NCBI RefSeq assembly: GCF_001618865.1
Contig: NZ_CP015136.1
Span: 5,677,001-5,741,000, forward strand
Direction of reading: 5' to 3'
Source: Luteitalea pratensis
GTDB lineage: Bacteria; Acidobacteriota; Vicinamibacteria; Vicinamibacterales; Vicinamibacteraceae
DNA length: 64,000 nucleotides
Shown here one piece after another: positions 1-8,020 of the stretch; within the stretch, counting starts at the first letter, position 1, and each line of letters begins with the position of its first letter. Position numbers and translations under genes: made by a program. The notes beneath the pieces are model-generated. The model did no database searches and had not been told where the DNA came from. It was given only the letters and a program-made list of their open reading frames with translations.

Positions 1-1
1 G

Positions 2-1873
2 AGCCTCGGCCTCGTGGTGCTCACATTCGTGTTCTTCTACGTGCCCGACTTCCTGTCGCCGCCCACGGGAACCGGTGCGACCGCCGATGCCGTCGCCACC
101 GTCCAGGGGCGCGCCATCACCGTGGGCGACTTCACGCGCGCCTACAACGCGCAGCTGGCGCAATTCCGCAACGCCTACGGCAACAACATGAGTCCCGCCA
201 TGCTGCGCCAGCTCGGGATGGATCGGCAGGTCCTGCAGCAGATGATCGATCAGGAGGCGGTGCTGGCCGAGGCAACGCGGCTCGGGATCTCGGCGACCGA
301 CGCGGAAGTCCGCGACCGGATCGTCAGCATCCCCGCCTTCCAGGAGAACGGTCAGTTCATCGGCGAGCAGCGCTATCGACAGCTGCTGCGGCTGCAGCGA
401 CCGCCGATCACCGCGGCGCAGTTCGAGGACGAGATCCGCAACAGCGTGATCCTGGACAAGATGCGCGCGACGCTGACCGAGTGGATCACCGTCTCCGATG
501 CCGATGCCGACGCGGAGTACCGGCGCCGCAACGAAAAGGTCTCGCTCGAACTGGTGTCGTTCCCGACCGTGTCGTTCCTCGGCCAGGTGCAGGTGACCGA
601 TGCCGACGTGGCGACCTACTTCGAACAGAGCAAGGACACGTACCGGATCGGCGAGCGCCGCAAGGTGCGCTACCTGCTGCTCGACGCGCAGGCGATCCGC
701 AACAACATCACCGTGCCCGAGCAGGACATCCAGCGCGCGTACCGGCAGAACATCGAGCAGTACTCGCAGTCCGAGCAGGTGCGCGCCAGCCACATCCTGC
801 TGAACACCGAAGGCAAGGACGAAGCGGCCGTGCGGGCGAAAGCCGAAGACCTGCTGAAACAGATCAAGGGCGGCGCCGACTTCGAGGCCCTGGCCAGGGC
901 GAACTCGCAGGACCCGGCCAGCGCCAGCAAGGGCGGCGACCTGGACTTCTTCGGCCGGGGACGCATGGTGCCGGAGTTCGAGGCCGTCGCCTTCACGCTG
1001 CCGGTCGGTCAACTCAGTGACGTCGTGCGCACCCAGTACGGCTTCCACATCATGAAGGTCACCGACAAGAAGGCCGCCGAAGTGCAGCCGCTGGACGCCG
1101 TGCGGCCCCAGATCGCGGAGCAACTGAAGGTCGAACGGGCTCAGACCCGCGTGCAGGATCTCGCGACCGCGATCACCACCGAACTGAAGACGCCGGCCGA
1201 TCTCGACAAGGCCGCCGCCAAGCGCGGCTTGAAGGTGCAGGAGTCGCCGTTCTTCATGCGCAGCGAGCCGATCGCCGGCCTCGGCGCCTCTCCCGAGGTC
1301 TCCGAGCAGGCGTTCACGCTCGACGCCGGGAAGGTCAGCGGGCCCTTGCGAACCGGCACCGGTGTCGCGTTCCTGACCGTCACCGGCAGCGAGGCGGCAC
1401 GCGTGCCCACCCTCACCGAGGTGAAGGAACGCGTGACGACCGACCTGAAGAGGAAGAAGGCGCAGGACGTGGCGCGGACCCGGGCGCAGGCCACCGCCAC
1501 GACCCTGAAGGCGTCGGCCGACTTCACGGCCGCGGCCAAGGCGGCTGGACTGACCCTGCGCACGGCCGAGAACCTGGCGCGCGGCGCCGCCATCCCTGAA
1601 GTCGGGCCCAGCCCGGCTGTAGACCAGGCGGTCTTCTCGCTCCCGCTGGGCGCGGTGAGTGACCCGATCACGACGCCCAACGGCGCCGTGGTGGTCCGGG
1701 TGGCGAGCCGCACCGACGTGCCCGCGACCGACCTCGCCAAGAACCGCGATGCGATCCGCCGGGAATTGGCGTCGCAGAAGCGGTCGCAGTTCTTCGCCAG
1801 CTACATGACCAAGGCCAAGCAAGGCATGGGCATCAACATCGACCAGGCAGTGCTTCAGCGTCTTACGACGTAG
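2..1873 (+). CDS. ppiD: PpiD/SurA-like periplasmic peptidyl-prolyl isomerase (5' truncated)
   Basis: The reading frame is open to the left edge and begins inside a hydrophobic stretch (VVLTFVFFYV), so the true start and the first half of the N-terminal membrane anchor lie outside the window. Numbering from the GTG at 14, residues about 25-250 form a SurA/PpiD-type chaperone region. A parvulin (PpiC) domain follows at about 257-355, with the family-typical ASHILL, GGDLDFFGRGRMVPEFE and YGFHIMKV blocks. A second, degenerate rotamase-like region fills the C-terminus. The family helps fold secreted proteins at the periplasmic face of the inner membrane. The gene stands alone and ends at a strong terminator. 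SurA is the alternative, but the membrane anchor and 619+ residue length favour PpiD. Confidence 0.88.
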   Translation, partial: SLGLVVLTFVFFYVPDFLSPPTGTGATADAVATVQGRAITVGDFTRAYNAQLAQFRNAYGNNMSPAMLRQLGMDRQVLQQMIDQEAVLAEATRLGISATDAEVRDRIVSIPAFQENGQFIGEQRYRQLLRLQRPPITAAQFEDEIRNSVILDKMRATLTEWITVSDADADAEYRRRNEKVSLELVSFPTVSFLGQVQVTDADVATYFEQSKDTYRIGERRKVRYLLLDAQAIRNNITVPEQDIQRAYRQNIEQYSQSEQVRASHILLNTEGKDEAAVRAKAEDLLKQIKGGADFEALARANSQDPASASKGGDLDFFGRGRMVPEFEAVAFTLPVGQLSDVVRTQYGFHIMKVTDKKAAEVQPLDAVRPQIAEQLKVERAQTRVQDLATAITTELKTPADLDKAAAKRGLKVQESPFFMRSEPIAGLGASPEVSEQAFTLDAGKVSGPLRTGTGVAFLTVTGSEAARVPTLTEVKERVTTDLKRKKAQDVARTRAQATATTLKASADFTAAAKAAGLTLRTAENLARGAAIPEVGPSPAVDQAVFSLPLGAVSDPITTPNGAVVVRVASRTDVPATDLAKNRDAIRRELASQKRSQFFASYMTKAKQGMGINIDQAVLQRLTT

Positions 1874-1880
1874 CGCGAAT

Positions 1881-1923
1881 CGGGAATCGGGTACGGGGTA
1901 CCGGGTACCGGGTACCGGGTACG
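1881..1923. repeat. GGTACCGG-type short tandem repeat
   Basis: About four imperfect 8-base units built on the palindrome GGTACC, directly after the ppiD stop and before its terminator. Similar arrays lie at 5220-5287, 27004-27078 and 28463-28536. Confidence 0.85.
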
Positions 1924-1931
1924 AATACACG

Positions 1932-1969
1932 AAGGGCGGGGCGGCCTCACGGCTTCCCCGCCCTTTTTG
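1932..1969 (+). terminator. Rho-independent terminator of the ppiD-like gene
   Basis: A perfect 10-bp stem, AAGGGCGGGG (1932-1941) with CCCCGCCCTT (1956-1965), a 14-nt loop and a T run through 1968. Confidence 0.9.
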
Positions 1970-1985
1970 TCGATTTCCGGGAAGA

Positions 1986-2156
1986 TCACTGACCGTCGAC
2001 CTGAAGGTCGACGGCTACGGATTGGCGCGGAGCTCGAAGTTCCCTCGGCACTCGCCGGTGCAACGGCGTCACCGTGCAGCCACAAGCTGCTCTTGCCGTC
2101 GTCGACGGCTCCGCCGAGGGTTCGTAGCGGTCGACCTTTAGGTCGACCGTCAGTGA
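1986..2156. repeat. Paired palindromic repeats in inverted orientation (MITE- or BIME-like)
   Basis: Two near-identical units of about 32 bp face each other. Left: CCGTCGACCT (1993-2002) pairs with AGGTCGACGG (2005-2014). Right: CGGTCGACCT (2128-2137) pairs with AGGTCGACCG (2140-2149). The outer flanks (ATCACTGAC... and ...GTCAGTGAT) are reverse complements, so the whole forms an inverted-repeat element around a core of about 105 bp. No transposase is encoded. A third copy of the left unit is at 28579-28600. Confidence 0.8.
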
Positions 2157-2172
2157 TGTGCCGCGGGAGCCC

Positions 2173-3918
2173 CTACCTCGCAAACACCCACGGCAACAGG
2201 GCCAGCGACTCGCCGCGACGCAGCATCTGCATCGGGCGCCGCACCGCGGCCAGGGCCTCGCGATCCTGCTGCGAGAGCAACGCCTCGGCCAGCGACGCGC
2301 GCATGTTCTGGGTGCCGCCGCCGAACGTGGACGACAGGGCCTCGAACACGCTCGGCCGCGGCGGGTAGGTCACGACCTGGACGGTGGCGTCCTTCGCGAT
2401 GCCGGCGCGCTGCTGTGCGATGGCGAGCGCCCGCGGCAGGCCACCCAGTTCGTCCACGAGGCCGCGCTCACGGGCCTGTCTTCCGGTCCACACGCGCCCC
2501 TGGGCGATGGCGTCGATCTTCTCTGGCGTCGAGGAGCGCGACTCGGCGACCTTCTCGACGAACTGGTCGTAGAAGGCCTGCATGTGCTCTTCGATCTTGG
2601 CGCGTTCGGCGGCATTGAAGGGACGCGACGGCGAGTACATCTCCGCGTAGGTGCCCTCGCTGACCGCCTCGATGTTCATCCCCACCTTGTTGTAGGTGCC
2701 GCCGGTGACGAACTTGCCCGAGAAGATCCCGATCGATCCCGTCAACGTCCCCGGCTGGGCCACGATCACGTGGCCCGGCATCGCGATGTAGTAGCCACCA
2801 GACGCAGCGAGGTCCGACATCGACACGACCAGCGGCTTGCGCGCGCGCAGGAGCATCAACTCGCGCCAGATCACGTCGGAGGCGACCGTCGACCCGCCAG
2901 GACTGTCGATGCGGAGCACAGCGGCCTTGATGCTGTCGTCGTTGCGCACGTCGCGGATGTACTCGGTCAGCTTGTCCGAGCCGACTTCGGTTCCCGTGGG
3001 GCCGGTGCCGCCGTTGCCCGAGACGATGGTGCCGACGGCGTAGATGACCGCGATACGAGGCGCGGTGAGGGCGGTCCGCGTGGCCGGCATCACCGTCAGG
3101 TATTGCTCGAGAGGTAGTTCCTTGAAGCGATCGCCGAGGCCGCTGGTCTTGCCGATCTCGTCGAAGTACGCGACATCGTCCACCAGCCCCTTCGCGAGGG
3201 CGGCAGCGGGCAGCATCGGCCCCTGGTCGATGAGCGCGCGCACGTCCTCGACGCTCTTCTTGCGAGCGCTCGCCACCGCCCCGAGCAGTTGCTCGAAGGC
3301 GTCGTGGTTGAGCGACTCGGTCATCTCCTTGTGCGCAGGCGTGAAGCCCTTCTCCGTGAAGGTGTTCACCGCCGTCTTGTAGTCACCGATGTGGAGCAGA
3401 TCGGGCTGGGCGCCAATGAGGTCCAAGGTGCCGCGGAGGAACAACTGGTAGCTCGCGAGTCCGGTCAGGTTGAGCTGGCCTGGCGGCACGAGGACGACAC
3501 GGGAGGCGGCCGAGGCGAGCACGTATTCGCGGTCGCCTGCAAACTCGACCAGCGCGACGAGGGGCTTGCCGGAGGAGCGGAAGTCGACGAGCGCTTCCCG
3601 CACTTCCTGCACCTTGCCCCACAGGGACGGCGCTTGGATGGGTCGCAGCAGGACACCCGTGATCCGCGGATCGGTCTTGGCAGCACGCAGGGCCTCGGTC
3701 AGGCTGCGCACCGTGACCGGTTCGTGAATCAGCGCGTCGAAGGGGTTGTTCGAGATTTCGTCGAGGCTGCCCTGGATCTTCAGGACCAGCACGCCCTTGG
3801 CGGGCACGCCCGGCGGCCGGCGGAACGCCACCCACGACAAGGTCACCAGCGTGGCCGACGCGAGCACGGCACAGACCAGCAAGAACACCACCACCCACAC
3901 GCCTCGACGTACAGCCAC
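2173..3918 (-). CDS. sppA: Signal peptide peptidase SppA, long (67K) type
   Basis: Membrane-anchored serine protease that degrades cleaved signal peptides. 581 residues, the usual length of the duplicated form. One N-terminal transmembrane helix (about 8-31) is followed by two S49 folds. The catalytic Lys/Ser dyad is K181 in the first fold (GDYKTAVNTF, matching the YKSAVEPF block of the E. coli enzyme) and S373 in the second (DLAASGGYY). The start is GTG at 3918 with AAAGGAA about seven bases upstream. It is monocistronic on the minus strand, convergent with the ppiD-like gene. The pairing of residues with the E. coli enzyme is from family knowledge. Confidence 0.93.
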   Translation of the reverse strand: MAVRRGVWVVVFLLVCAVLASATLVTLSWVAFRRPPGVPAKGVLVLKIQGSLDEISNNPFDALIHEPVTVRSLTEALRAAKTDPRITGVLLRPIQAPSLWGKVQEVREALVDFRSSGKPLVALVEFAGDREYVLASAASRVVLVPPGQLNLTGLASYQLFLRGTLDLIGAQPDLLHIGDYKTAVNTFTEKGFTPAHKEMTESLNHDAFEQLLGAVASARKKSVEDVRALIDQGPMLPAAALAKGLVDDVAYFDEIGKTSGLGDRFKELPLEQYLTVMPATRTALTAPRIAVIYAVGTIVSGNGGTGPTGTEVGSDKLTEYIRDVRNDDSIKAAVLRIDSPGGSTVASDVIWRELMLLRARKPLVVSMSDLAASGGYYIAMPGHVIVAQPGTLTGSIGIFSGKFVTGGTYNKVGMNIEAVSEGTYAEMYSPSRPFNAAERAKIEEHMQAFYDQFVEKVAESRSSTPEKIDAIAQGRVWTGRQARERGLVDELGGLPRALAIAQQRAGIAKDATVQVVTYPPRPSVFEALSSTFGGGTQNMRASLAEALLSQQDREALAAVRRPMQMLRRGESLALLPWVFAR

Positions 3919-4138
3919 GCTCGTTCCTTTGGAGGGCCGACTGCCTGCCAGTGGCGGGTGCCGGATGTTGCGTTGTTCAAATCAGGAGGATAGCACCCAG
4001 CCTTCGCTCGCTCAGGCGAGCTTCGGCTCGGCAAGCCCGTACCGGTGAGACGCGAAAAAACGAAGGCTGTCGCGCCGTAGCACCGGCGGCGCAAAGGCGG
4101 ACCGAAGCCTCCGTCTTTCGCTCGTGTGGCAGGTGCGT

Positions 4139-4144
4139 TATACT
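4139..4144 (+). promoter_or_regulatory. Possible -10 element for tRNA-Leu
   Basis: TATACT lies 35 nt before the mature tRNA 5' end, a suitable distance for a short precursor. No good -35 is visible at 17 nt (TTTCGC at 4116-4121). Confidence 0.4.
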
Positions 4145-4179
4145 TCGTTGTCTGTGACCGGCCCGGTCACGCGCCCCTT

Positions 4180-4266
4180 GCGGAAGTGGCGGAATTGGCA
4201 GACGCGCAGGTCTCAGGAACCTGTCGGGGCAACTCGGTGAGGGTTCAAATCCCTCCTTCCGCACCA
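4180..4266 (+). tRNA. tRNA-Leu (anticodon CAG)
   Basis: A full cloverleaf can be drawn. Acceptor GCGGAAG (4180-4186) pairs with CTTCCGC (4256-4262). Anticodon stem CAGGT (4207-4211) pairs with ACCTG (4219-4223) around loop CTCAGGA with anticodon CAG at 4214-4216. There is a long class II variable arm, a T arm GAGGG/CCCTC with TTCAAAT, discriminator A4263 and an encoded CCA (4264-4266). The long variable arm and anticodon fix it as leucine, reading CUG codons, which are abundant in this GC-rich genome. Confidence 0.97.
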
Positions 4267-4518
4267 ACCGACTCGCCGGCCCCGCGCGAGTCGTGGGCAT
4301 CCACACCTCCAACTCGACAGACGAGTGACCTCCGAGTAACTCGTCAATCAGAGGCGCCGCCGAGCACCTTTTTCCGCATCGTTTCCCGACAGCGACACAC
4401 AATCGCGACATATCCAAAGCTGGGTCTTGTGCAAAAAGGCGGTCCGGCGCGGGCATGCCTCTTGCCTTGGTTAGCATCGACGGGGCGGCGTAGTGTCACC
4501 CTCGCCAGGAGACGACCG

Positions 4519-4755
4519 ATGCGCATGCTCCCAAATCGTCGCCGGATACTGTGGAAACTCTTCCGTGCGGGCCAGCTGGTGCGCTGCGAGGTGTCGCCGC
4601 ATCCGTTCGGCATGGAATTGAGATACCTGGTGAACGGCAAGCCGATCCTCAGCCGAGTCTTCGAGGAATGGGAAGCGCTGGAGGTCGCCGCGGCTACCTG
4701 GTGTGAAGGCCTACTGCATCGCGGTTGGCACGCGTCCAATCGGCCTGTGGCCTGA
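4519..4755 (+). CDS. Small hypothetical protein, 78 aa
   Basis: Not recognised. The ATG at 4519 is preceded by AGGAG (4507-4511) at seven bases, supporting a real start. The product is basic at the N-terminus (PNRRRILWKLFRAG), then has an aromatic, beta-rich stretch (ELRYLVNGKPILSRVF) and a WEALEVAAATW helix. No signal peptide, membrane helix or metal motif is seen. It sits alone between the tRNA and another small gene. The frame is open upstream, but only this start has a ribosome binding site. Confidence 0.55.
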   Translation: MRMLPNRRRILWKLFRAGQLVRCEVSPHPFGMELRYLVNGKPILSRVFEEWEALEVAAATWCEGLLHRGWHASNRPVA

Positions 4756-4814
4756 CGCGTTCCACAGCCCCGTCGCTTCATCACTCATCCAGACCGCCTG
4801 CTACACTCGCCCCC

Positions 4815-5219
4815 ATGAGCGTGGCAGGCGGTCCTTATGTTGCGCTGGCCGTCCTGTGCCAGCGCATCGATCTCCAGCCCGACGGCACGGCAAACCTCAT
4901 CGGCATCGTCGACGGACTGGGCGTCGATGATCCGGCCGATCCCACCACACCACCACTGATCCTCAACCTGCGGGCGGTGATCGCCCTGCGAGGCGGAAGC
5001 GTGCGTGGGCGGCGGCGCATCACCTTCCGTGGCTGGTTCCCCTCGGGGAGTGAAGGACTGTCAGCCGACAAGATGGTCGTGTTCACGGATGAGCGTCCGG
5101 CGGTGACACTCAACCTGCCGCTGGAGCTCGAACTGCCGGAGATCGGCACCTACGTCTTCGACGTCCTGTGCGACGACGACTTGCTGACGGCGATCACGCT
5201 CGACGTCCAGCCACGGTAG
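4815..5219 (+). CDS. Hypothetical protein resembling DUF6941-type proteins, 134 aa
   Basis: Function unknown. The sequence is rich in beta strands, opens with PYVALAVLCQRIDLQPDG and contains LIGIVDGLGV and IGTYVFDVLCDD. This pattern resembles small conserved bacterial proteins grouped as DUF6941, a resemblance from memory rather than a search. There is no signal peptide or membrane span. ATG at 4815 has no Shine-Dalgarno, but TACACT (4802-4807) lies seven bases ahead, consistent with a leaderless transcript. A tandem repeat follows the stop at once. Confidence 0.65.
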   Translation: MSVAGGPYVALAVLCQRIDLQPDGTANLIGIVDGLGVDDPADPTTPPLILNLRAVIALRGGSVRGRRRITFRGWFPSGSEGLSADKMVVFTDERPAVTLNLPLELELPEIGTYVFDVLCDDDLLTAITLDVQPR

Positions 5220-5287
5220 GGTACCGGGTACCGGGTACCGGGTACCGGGGGCCGGGGGCCGGGGGCCGGGGGCCGGGGGCCGGGGGG
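5220..5287. repeat. GGTACCGG tandem passing into GGGGGCC tandem
   Basis: Four GGTACCGG-type units (5220-5250) change into about five GGGGGCC heptamers. This suggests slippage-driven turnover between related units. Confidence 0.85.
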
Positions 5288-5318
5288 TAGCCGTCGGACT
5301 CTGTCCGACGGTCAGTGG
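5288..5318. repeat. Hyphenated palindrome of the GTAGCCGTCG family
   Basis: CCGTCGGAC (5291-5299), loop TCT, GTCCGACGG (5303-5311), flanked by GTAG and TCAGTG. This is the same frame as the units at 1986-2156, with a different palindromic core. Confidence 0.75.
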
Positions 5319-5354
5319 TTGTTCGCGAACCATAGCTGACTGCCGGACAAGAGG

Positions 5355-5503
5355 TCCATGGCGCACGCGCCACCGGCCGGCGCGAATCCGTGGGGTAGCC
5401 GCGGGACTTCCGCCTTCGCCAAGGCTAGGGCGACAGGTCGTCCCGCGGGCAGCGCGCCGGACAAGTCCGGCGCCTACGAGATTCGTTGAAGTCCGGCAGC
5501 TAC
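5355..5503. repeat. Composite intergenic cassette, copy 1
   Basis: About 149 bp that recurs at 17571-17722. It holds an LRQGYGGQ-type unit (5411-5440) and a perfect hyphenated palindrome GCGCCGGAC-AA-GTCCGGCGC (5454-5473), then CTACGAGATTCGTTG in both copies. It ends 13 bases before the stop of the serine hydrolase. Confidence 0.8.
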
Positions 5504-5516
5504 GGAATGCGGGCGC

Positions 5517-7070
5517 CTACTCGATGCACGACACCGGGCCCGGCGTCGGTACTGTTACGGTGTCCAGCGACCGGACCGCGAGGTGCTGGACCTTCGGCGG
5601 CACGATCGGCGCGAGCGTGATATCGACGCGCAGCGCTCCCCGCTCGCACGGCATCACCCACGCGCCACGCAACGCGTTCTCGGCCACGAAGGGACCGTCC
5701 GCCCGGCAACTGCCGTGCTTTTCGCGAAGGGCCTCCAACTCACGCCGACGCCGATCCCTGGCGCTGTCGAGATAGAGGTTGTTGGCGGCAATGCGATCGG
5801 CCAAGGCCTCGTCCCACTGCTGGATCAGTCGCGTGACGTCGGCCCGCATCGCGATCAGCGCCGGTGAGGGCGCAGGCTGCCGAGGCACGAGCGCACCGGT
5901 CTTCGCGAGTGCATCGAGCGCGGCGTCGAATCGTGCTCCCCAGCTCGTGTACGTCAGCGAACCCATCGCCACGAGGCCGACGCCGTACTCGGGCAGCCAG
6001 CGCATCTGCGATCCGAATCCCGGCAGGCCGCCGGAATGCGCCACGACATGCCCGATGCTACAGGTCTGCGACACGCGAAGCCCGTAACCATAGCCACCAG
6101 CCAGCAACTGCAGTGCGCCCGCGGGGGTCTTGCGCGCCAGCGCCTGGCTGGTTCGCCACACCTGCTGCATCTCGCGCCGCGAAGCGCGGCGCAACGGACC
6201 CGTGTCCAGACCATCGCGCGCCGGCCAGGCGTCCATCATCCACGCCACGTACCGCGACAGGTCCTGCAACGACGTCAGCATGCCGCCCATCGAGCCGAAA
6301 GCGCCGTCAGGCAAGGGCGCCTCTTCCTTCCAGCGTTCGTCCTCCCAGCGATAGCCGTGCACCAGCCGGGACGCGGGCACGGCCGGCGCATCGAGCGTGG
6401 TCGCCGGAAGACCGAGCGGATCGAGAAGGCGACGGCGCACGTAATCGCGGTACGGCATGCCCGAGACCTTCGAGACAATTCGTCCGAGGATCGCGAAGCC
6501 GTAGTTCGAGTACTCGTACGCCAGGCCTGGCGGATTCGAGAAGGGGATCCCCTGCCGCATCAACGCCGACATCTGGTCGTCCGAGAGCGCGAGTTGCTGA
6601 TCGCCCCACGGGTTGTCTTCCGGAAAGCCCGTGGCGTGCGAGAGCAGGTGGCGGATCGTGAGCCGCGGGGAGTCGCTGGTGGGATAGGTGAGTCCCTGGA
6701 GTTCCGGCACGTACGTCTCCGCAGCGTCGTCCAACGACAGCTTGCCGGCATCGCGCAGTGAGAGGATCGCCACAGCCGTGAAGCTCTTGGTCATCGAGGC
6801 GATCCGGAAGACGCTGTCGGGCGTCACCGGCGCGCGTGTCACCGTGTCCTGGACGCCGAACGTGCCTGTGTGCACCAGTCGTCCATCGACGATGACTCCC
6901 CACGCCATCCCCGGCACGTGGCCGTCGCGCGCGTAGTCGGTGAAGATGCGGTCGACATCGCCGAAAGCCGGCGCAAGCGCGCCTACGCGATCCTGCGCCT
7001 GGGCAAAGGCATTCGCCGGCACGGTGGCGCCGACCAATGCGGCGAGGGTGATGCGTCCAACGGTGCGCAT
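5517..7070 (-). CDS. Serine hydrolase, class C beta-lactamase / penicillin-binding fold
   Basis: Secreted serine hydrolase of the S12/AmpC-like superfamily, 517 residues. A signal peptide (about 1-24, ending AFAQ) precedes the catalytic domain. The three active-site motifs are intact: SMTK (92-95, nucleophile Ser and general-base Lys), YSN (187-189) and HSG (345-347, in the KTG position). About 120 extra C-terminal residues are of unknown function. The substrate is unclear; this fold includes esterases, D-aminopeptidases and true beta-lactamases. The ATG at 7070 lies five bases after the upstream SDR stop, so the two are probably one operon. The longer open frame upstream overlaps the SDR and is not used. 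Confidence 0.85.
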   Translation of the reverse strand: MRTVGRITLAALVGATVPANAFAQAQDRVGALAPAFGDVDRIFTDYARDGHVPGMAWGVIVDGRLVHTGTFGVQDTVTRAPVTPDSVFRIASMTKSFTAVAILSLRDAGKLSLDDAAETYVPELQGLTYPTSDSPRLTIRHLLSHATGFPEDNPWGDQQLALSDDQMSALMRQGIPFSNPPGLAYEYSNYGFAILGRIVSKVSGMPYRDYVRRRLLDPLGLPATTLDAPAVPASRLVHGYRWEDERWKEEAPLPDGAFGSMGGMLTSLQDLSRYVAWMMDAWPARDGLDTGPLRRASRREMQQVWRTSQALARKTPAGALQLLAGGYGYGLRVSQTCSIGHVVAHSGGLPGFGSQMRWLPEYGVGLVAMGSLTYTSWGARFDAALDALAKTGALVPRQPAPSPALIAMRADVTRLIQQWDEALADRIAANNLYLDSARDRRRRELEALREKHGSCRADGPFVAENALRGAWVMPCERGALRVDITLAPIVPPKVQHLAVRSLDTVTVPTPGPVSCIE

Positions 7071-7075
7071 GCGAA

Positions 7076-7927
7076 TCAGTCTCCCTCTGGGGCGGATGGC
7101 AGCGGCGGCGCGGCGGCGGCCCCGGCGAGAATCCCGCCATCGACGTGCAGTTCGGTCCCTGTGACATAGGCCGAGGCCTCCGACGCGAGATACAGGACCG
7201 CCTGGGCCACGTCGTCGGGCCGGCCCATTCGCCCCAGTGGCACTTCGCGGGCGAATGCCGCGATCCGGATCTCGCGATCGGCGCCCTGGCCGAGGATCGG
7301 ATCCCACATCGGCGTGAGGATCGAGCCTGGATGCACGGAGTTGCAGCGAATCCCGTAGCCGCGCGCCGCGCAGTAGAGGGCGACACTCTTGGTGTGGTTA
7401 CGAACGGCAGCCTTGCTCGAGGCGTACGCCGCCGCACCGGGAATGCCGACAATCCCCGAGCGCGAGGAGATGTTGACGATGGCGCCGCCGTGATGGCGCA
7501 TCAGGCGGATGGCGTACTTGCAACCGAGCGCCACGCCATCGAGGTTCACGGCGTGGACGCGCCGCCAGCTCGCGAGCTCGAAGTGCTCGGGATCCTGCGG
7601 GCCGGGCTCGAGAAGCCCGGTGATGGCCGCGTTGTTCACGACGATGTCCAGGCGCCCACGCGTGCGGCCGATCTCCTCGGCGACTCGCTGCCAGTCCTCC
7701 TCGCGGCTCACGTCGAGACGTTGATAGTCGACACGGTCACTGAGGCGGCTCGTTGCGGCCCGCCCCAGATCATCGTCGATATCGGAGAGCAGAACGATCG
7801 CGCCCTCGGCATGGAAGCACTCCACAATCGCGAGACCGATGCCTCGTGCGGCACCGGTCACGAGCGCGACGCGTCCCTCCAGTCGTCCTTTGGCCATCTC
7901 CGGCGGTCGGCGGTGGAGGTCAGACAT
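7076..7927 (-). CDS. Short-chain dehydrogenase/reductase (SDR)
   Basis: Classical NAD(P)-dependent Rossmann oxidoreductase, 283 residues. Cofactor motif TGAARGIG (24-31), an acidic residue after strand 2 (SDIDDD) suggesting NAD preference, NNAA (98-101), catalytic Ser at about 155 and Y168-xxx-K172. The substrate cannot be inferred. It is the first gene of a likely two-gene unit with the serine hydrolase. M11 (position 7897) would give a more usual N-terminus and is a plausible alternative start. Confidence 0.88.
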   Translation of the reverse strand: MSDLHRRPPEMAKGRLEGRVALVTGAARGIGLAIVECFHAEGAIVLLSDIDDDLGRAATSRLSDRVDYQRLDVSREEDWQRVAEEIGRTRGRLDIVVNNAAITGLLEPGPQDPEHFELASWRRVHAVNLDGVALGCKYAIRLMRHHGGAIVNISSRSGIVGIPGAAAYASSKAAVRNHTKSVALYCAARGYGIRCNSVHPGSILTPMWDPILGQGADREIRIAAFAREVPLGRMGRPDDVAQAVLYLASEASAYVTGTELHVDGGILAGAAAAPPLPSAPEGD

Positions 7928-7948
7928 CAGACCGTCAGGGATCCGGCC

Positions 7949-8020
7949 TTAGGCGTTCGGCCGTCGGCGTTCGGCGTTCGAGGCATTCGGCGTCAGGCGT
8001 TAGGCGTGAGGCGTCAGGCG
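7949..8020. repeat. GGCGTTAGGCGT-type degenerate repeat string
   Basis: A run of seven- to eight-base units (AGGCGTT, CGGCGTT, AGGCGTC, AGGCGTGAGG) fills the space between two minus-strand genes. The same string type occurs at 17831-17868, 24918-25001 and 28745-28766. Confidence 0.8.

Noticed and set aside
1986-2156. Insertion sequence
   Set aside because: Inverted repeats are present but no transposase is encoded and no target-site duplication is clear, so only a non-autonomous element is supported.
4269-4293. Terminator after tRNA-Leu
   Set aside because: CGACTCG/CGAGTCG can pair, but the stem is only 7 bp with an 11-nt loop and no T run follows.
5517-7070. Antibiotic-resistance beta-lactamase
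   Set aside because: Motifs fit the wide S12 family; length and C-terminal extension do not match true AmpC enzymes.
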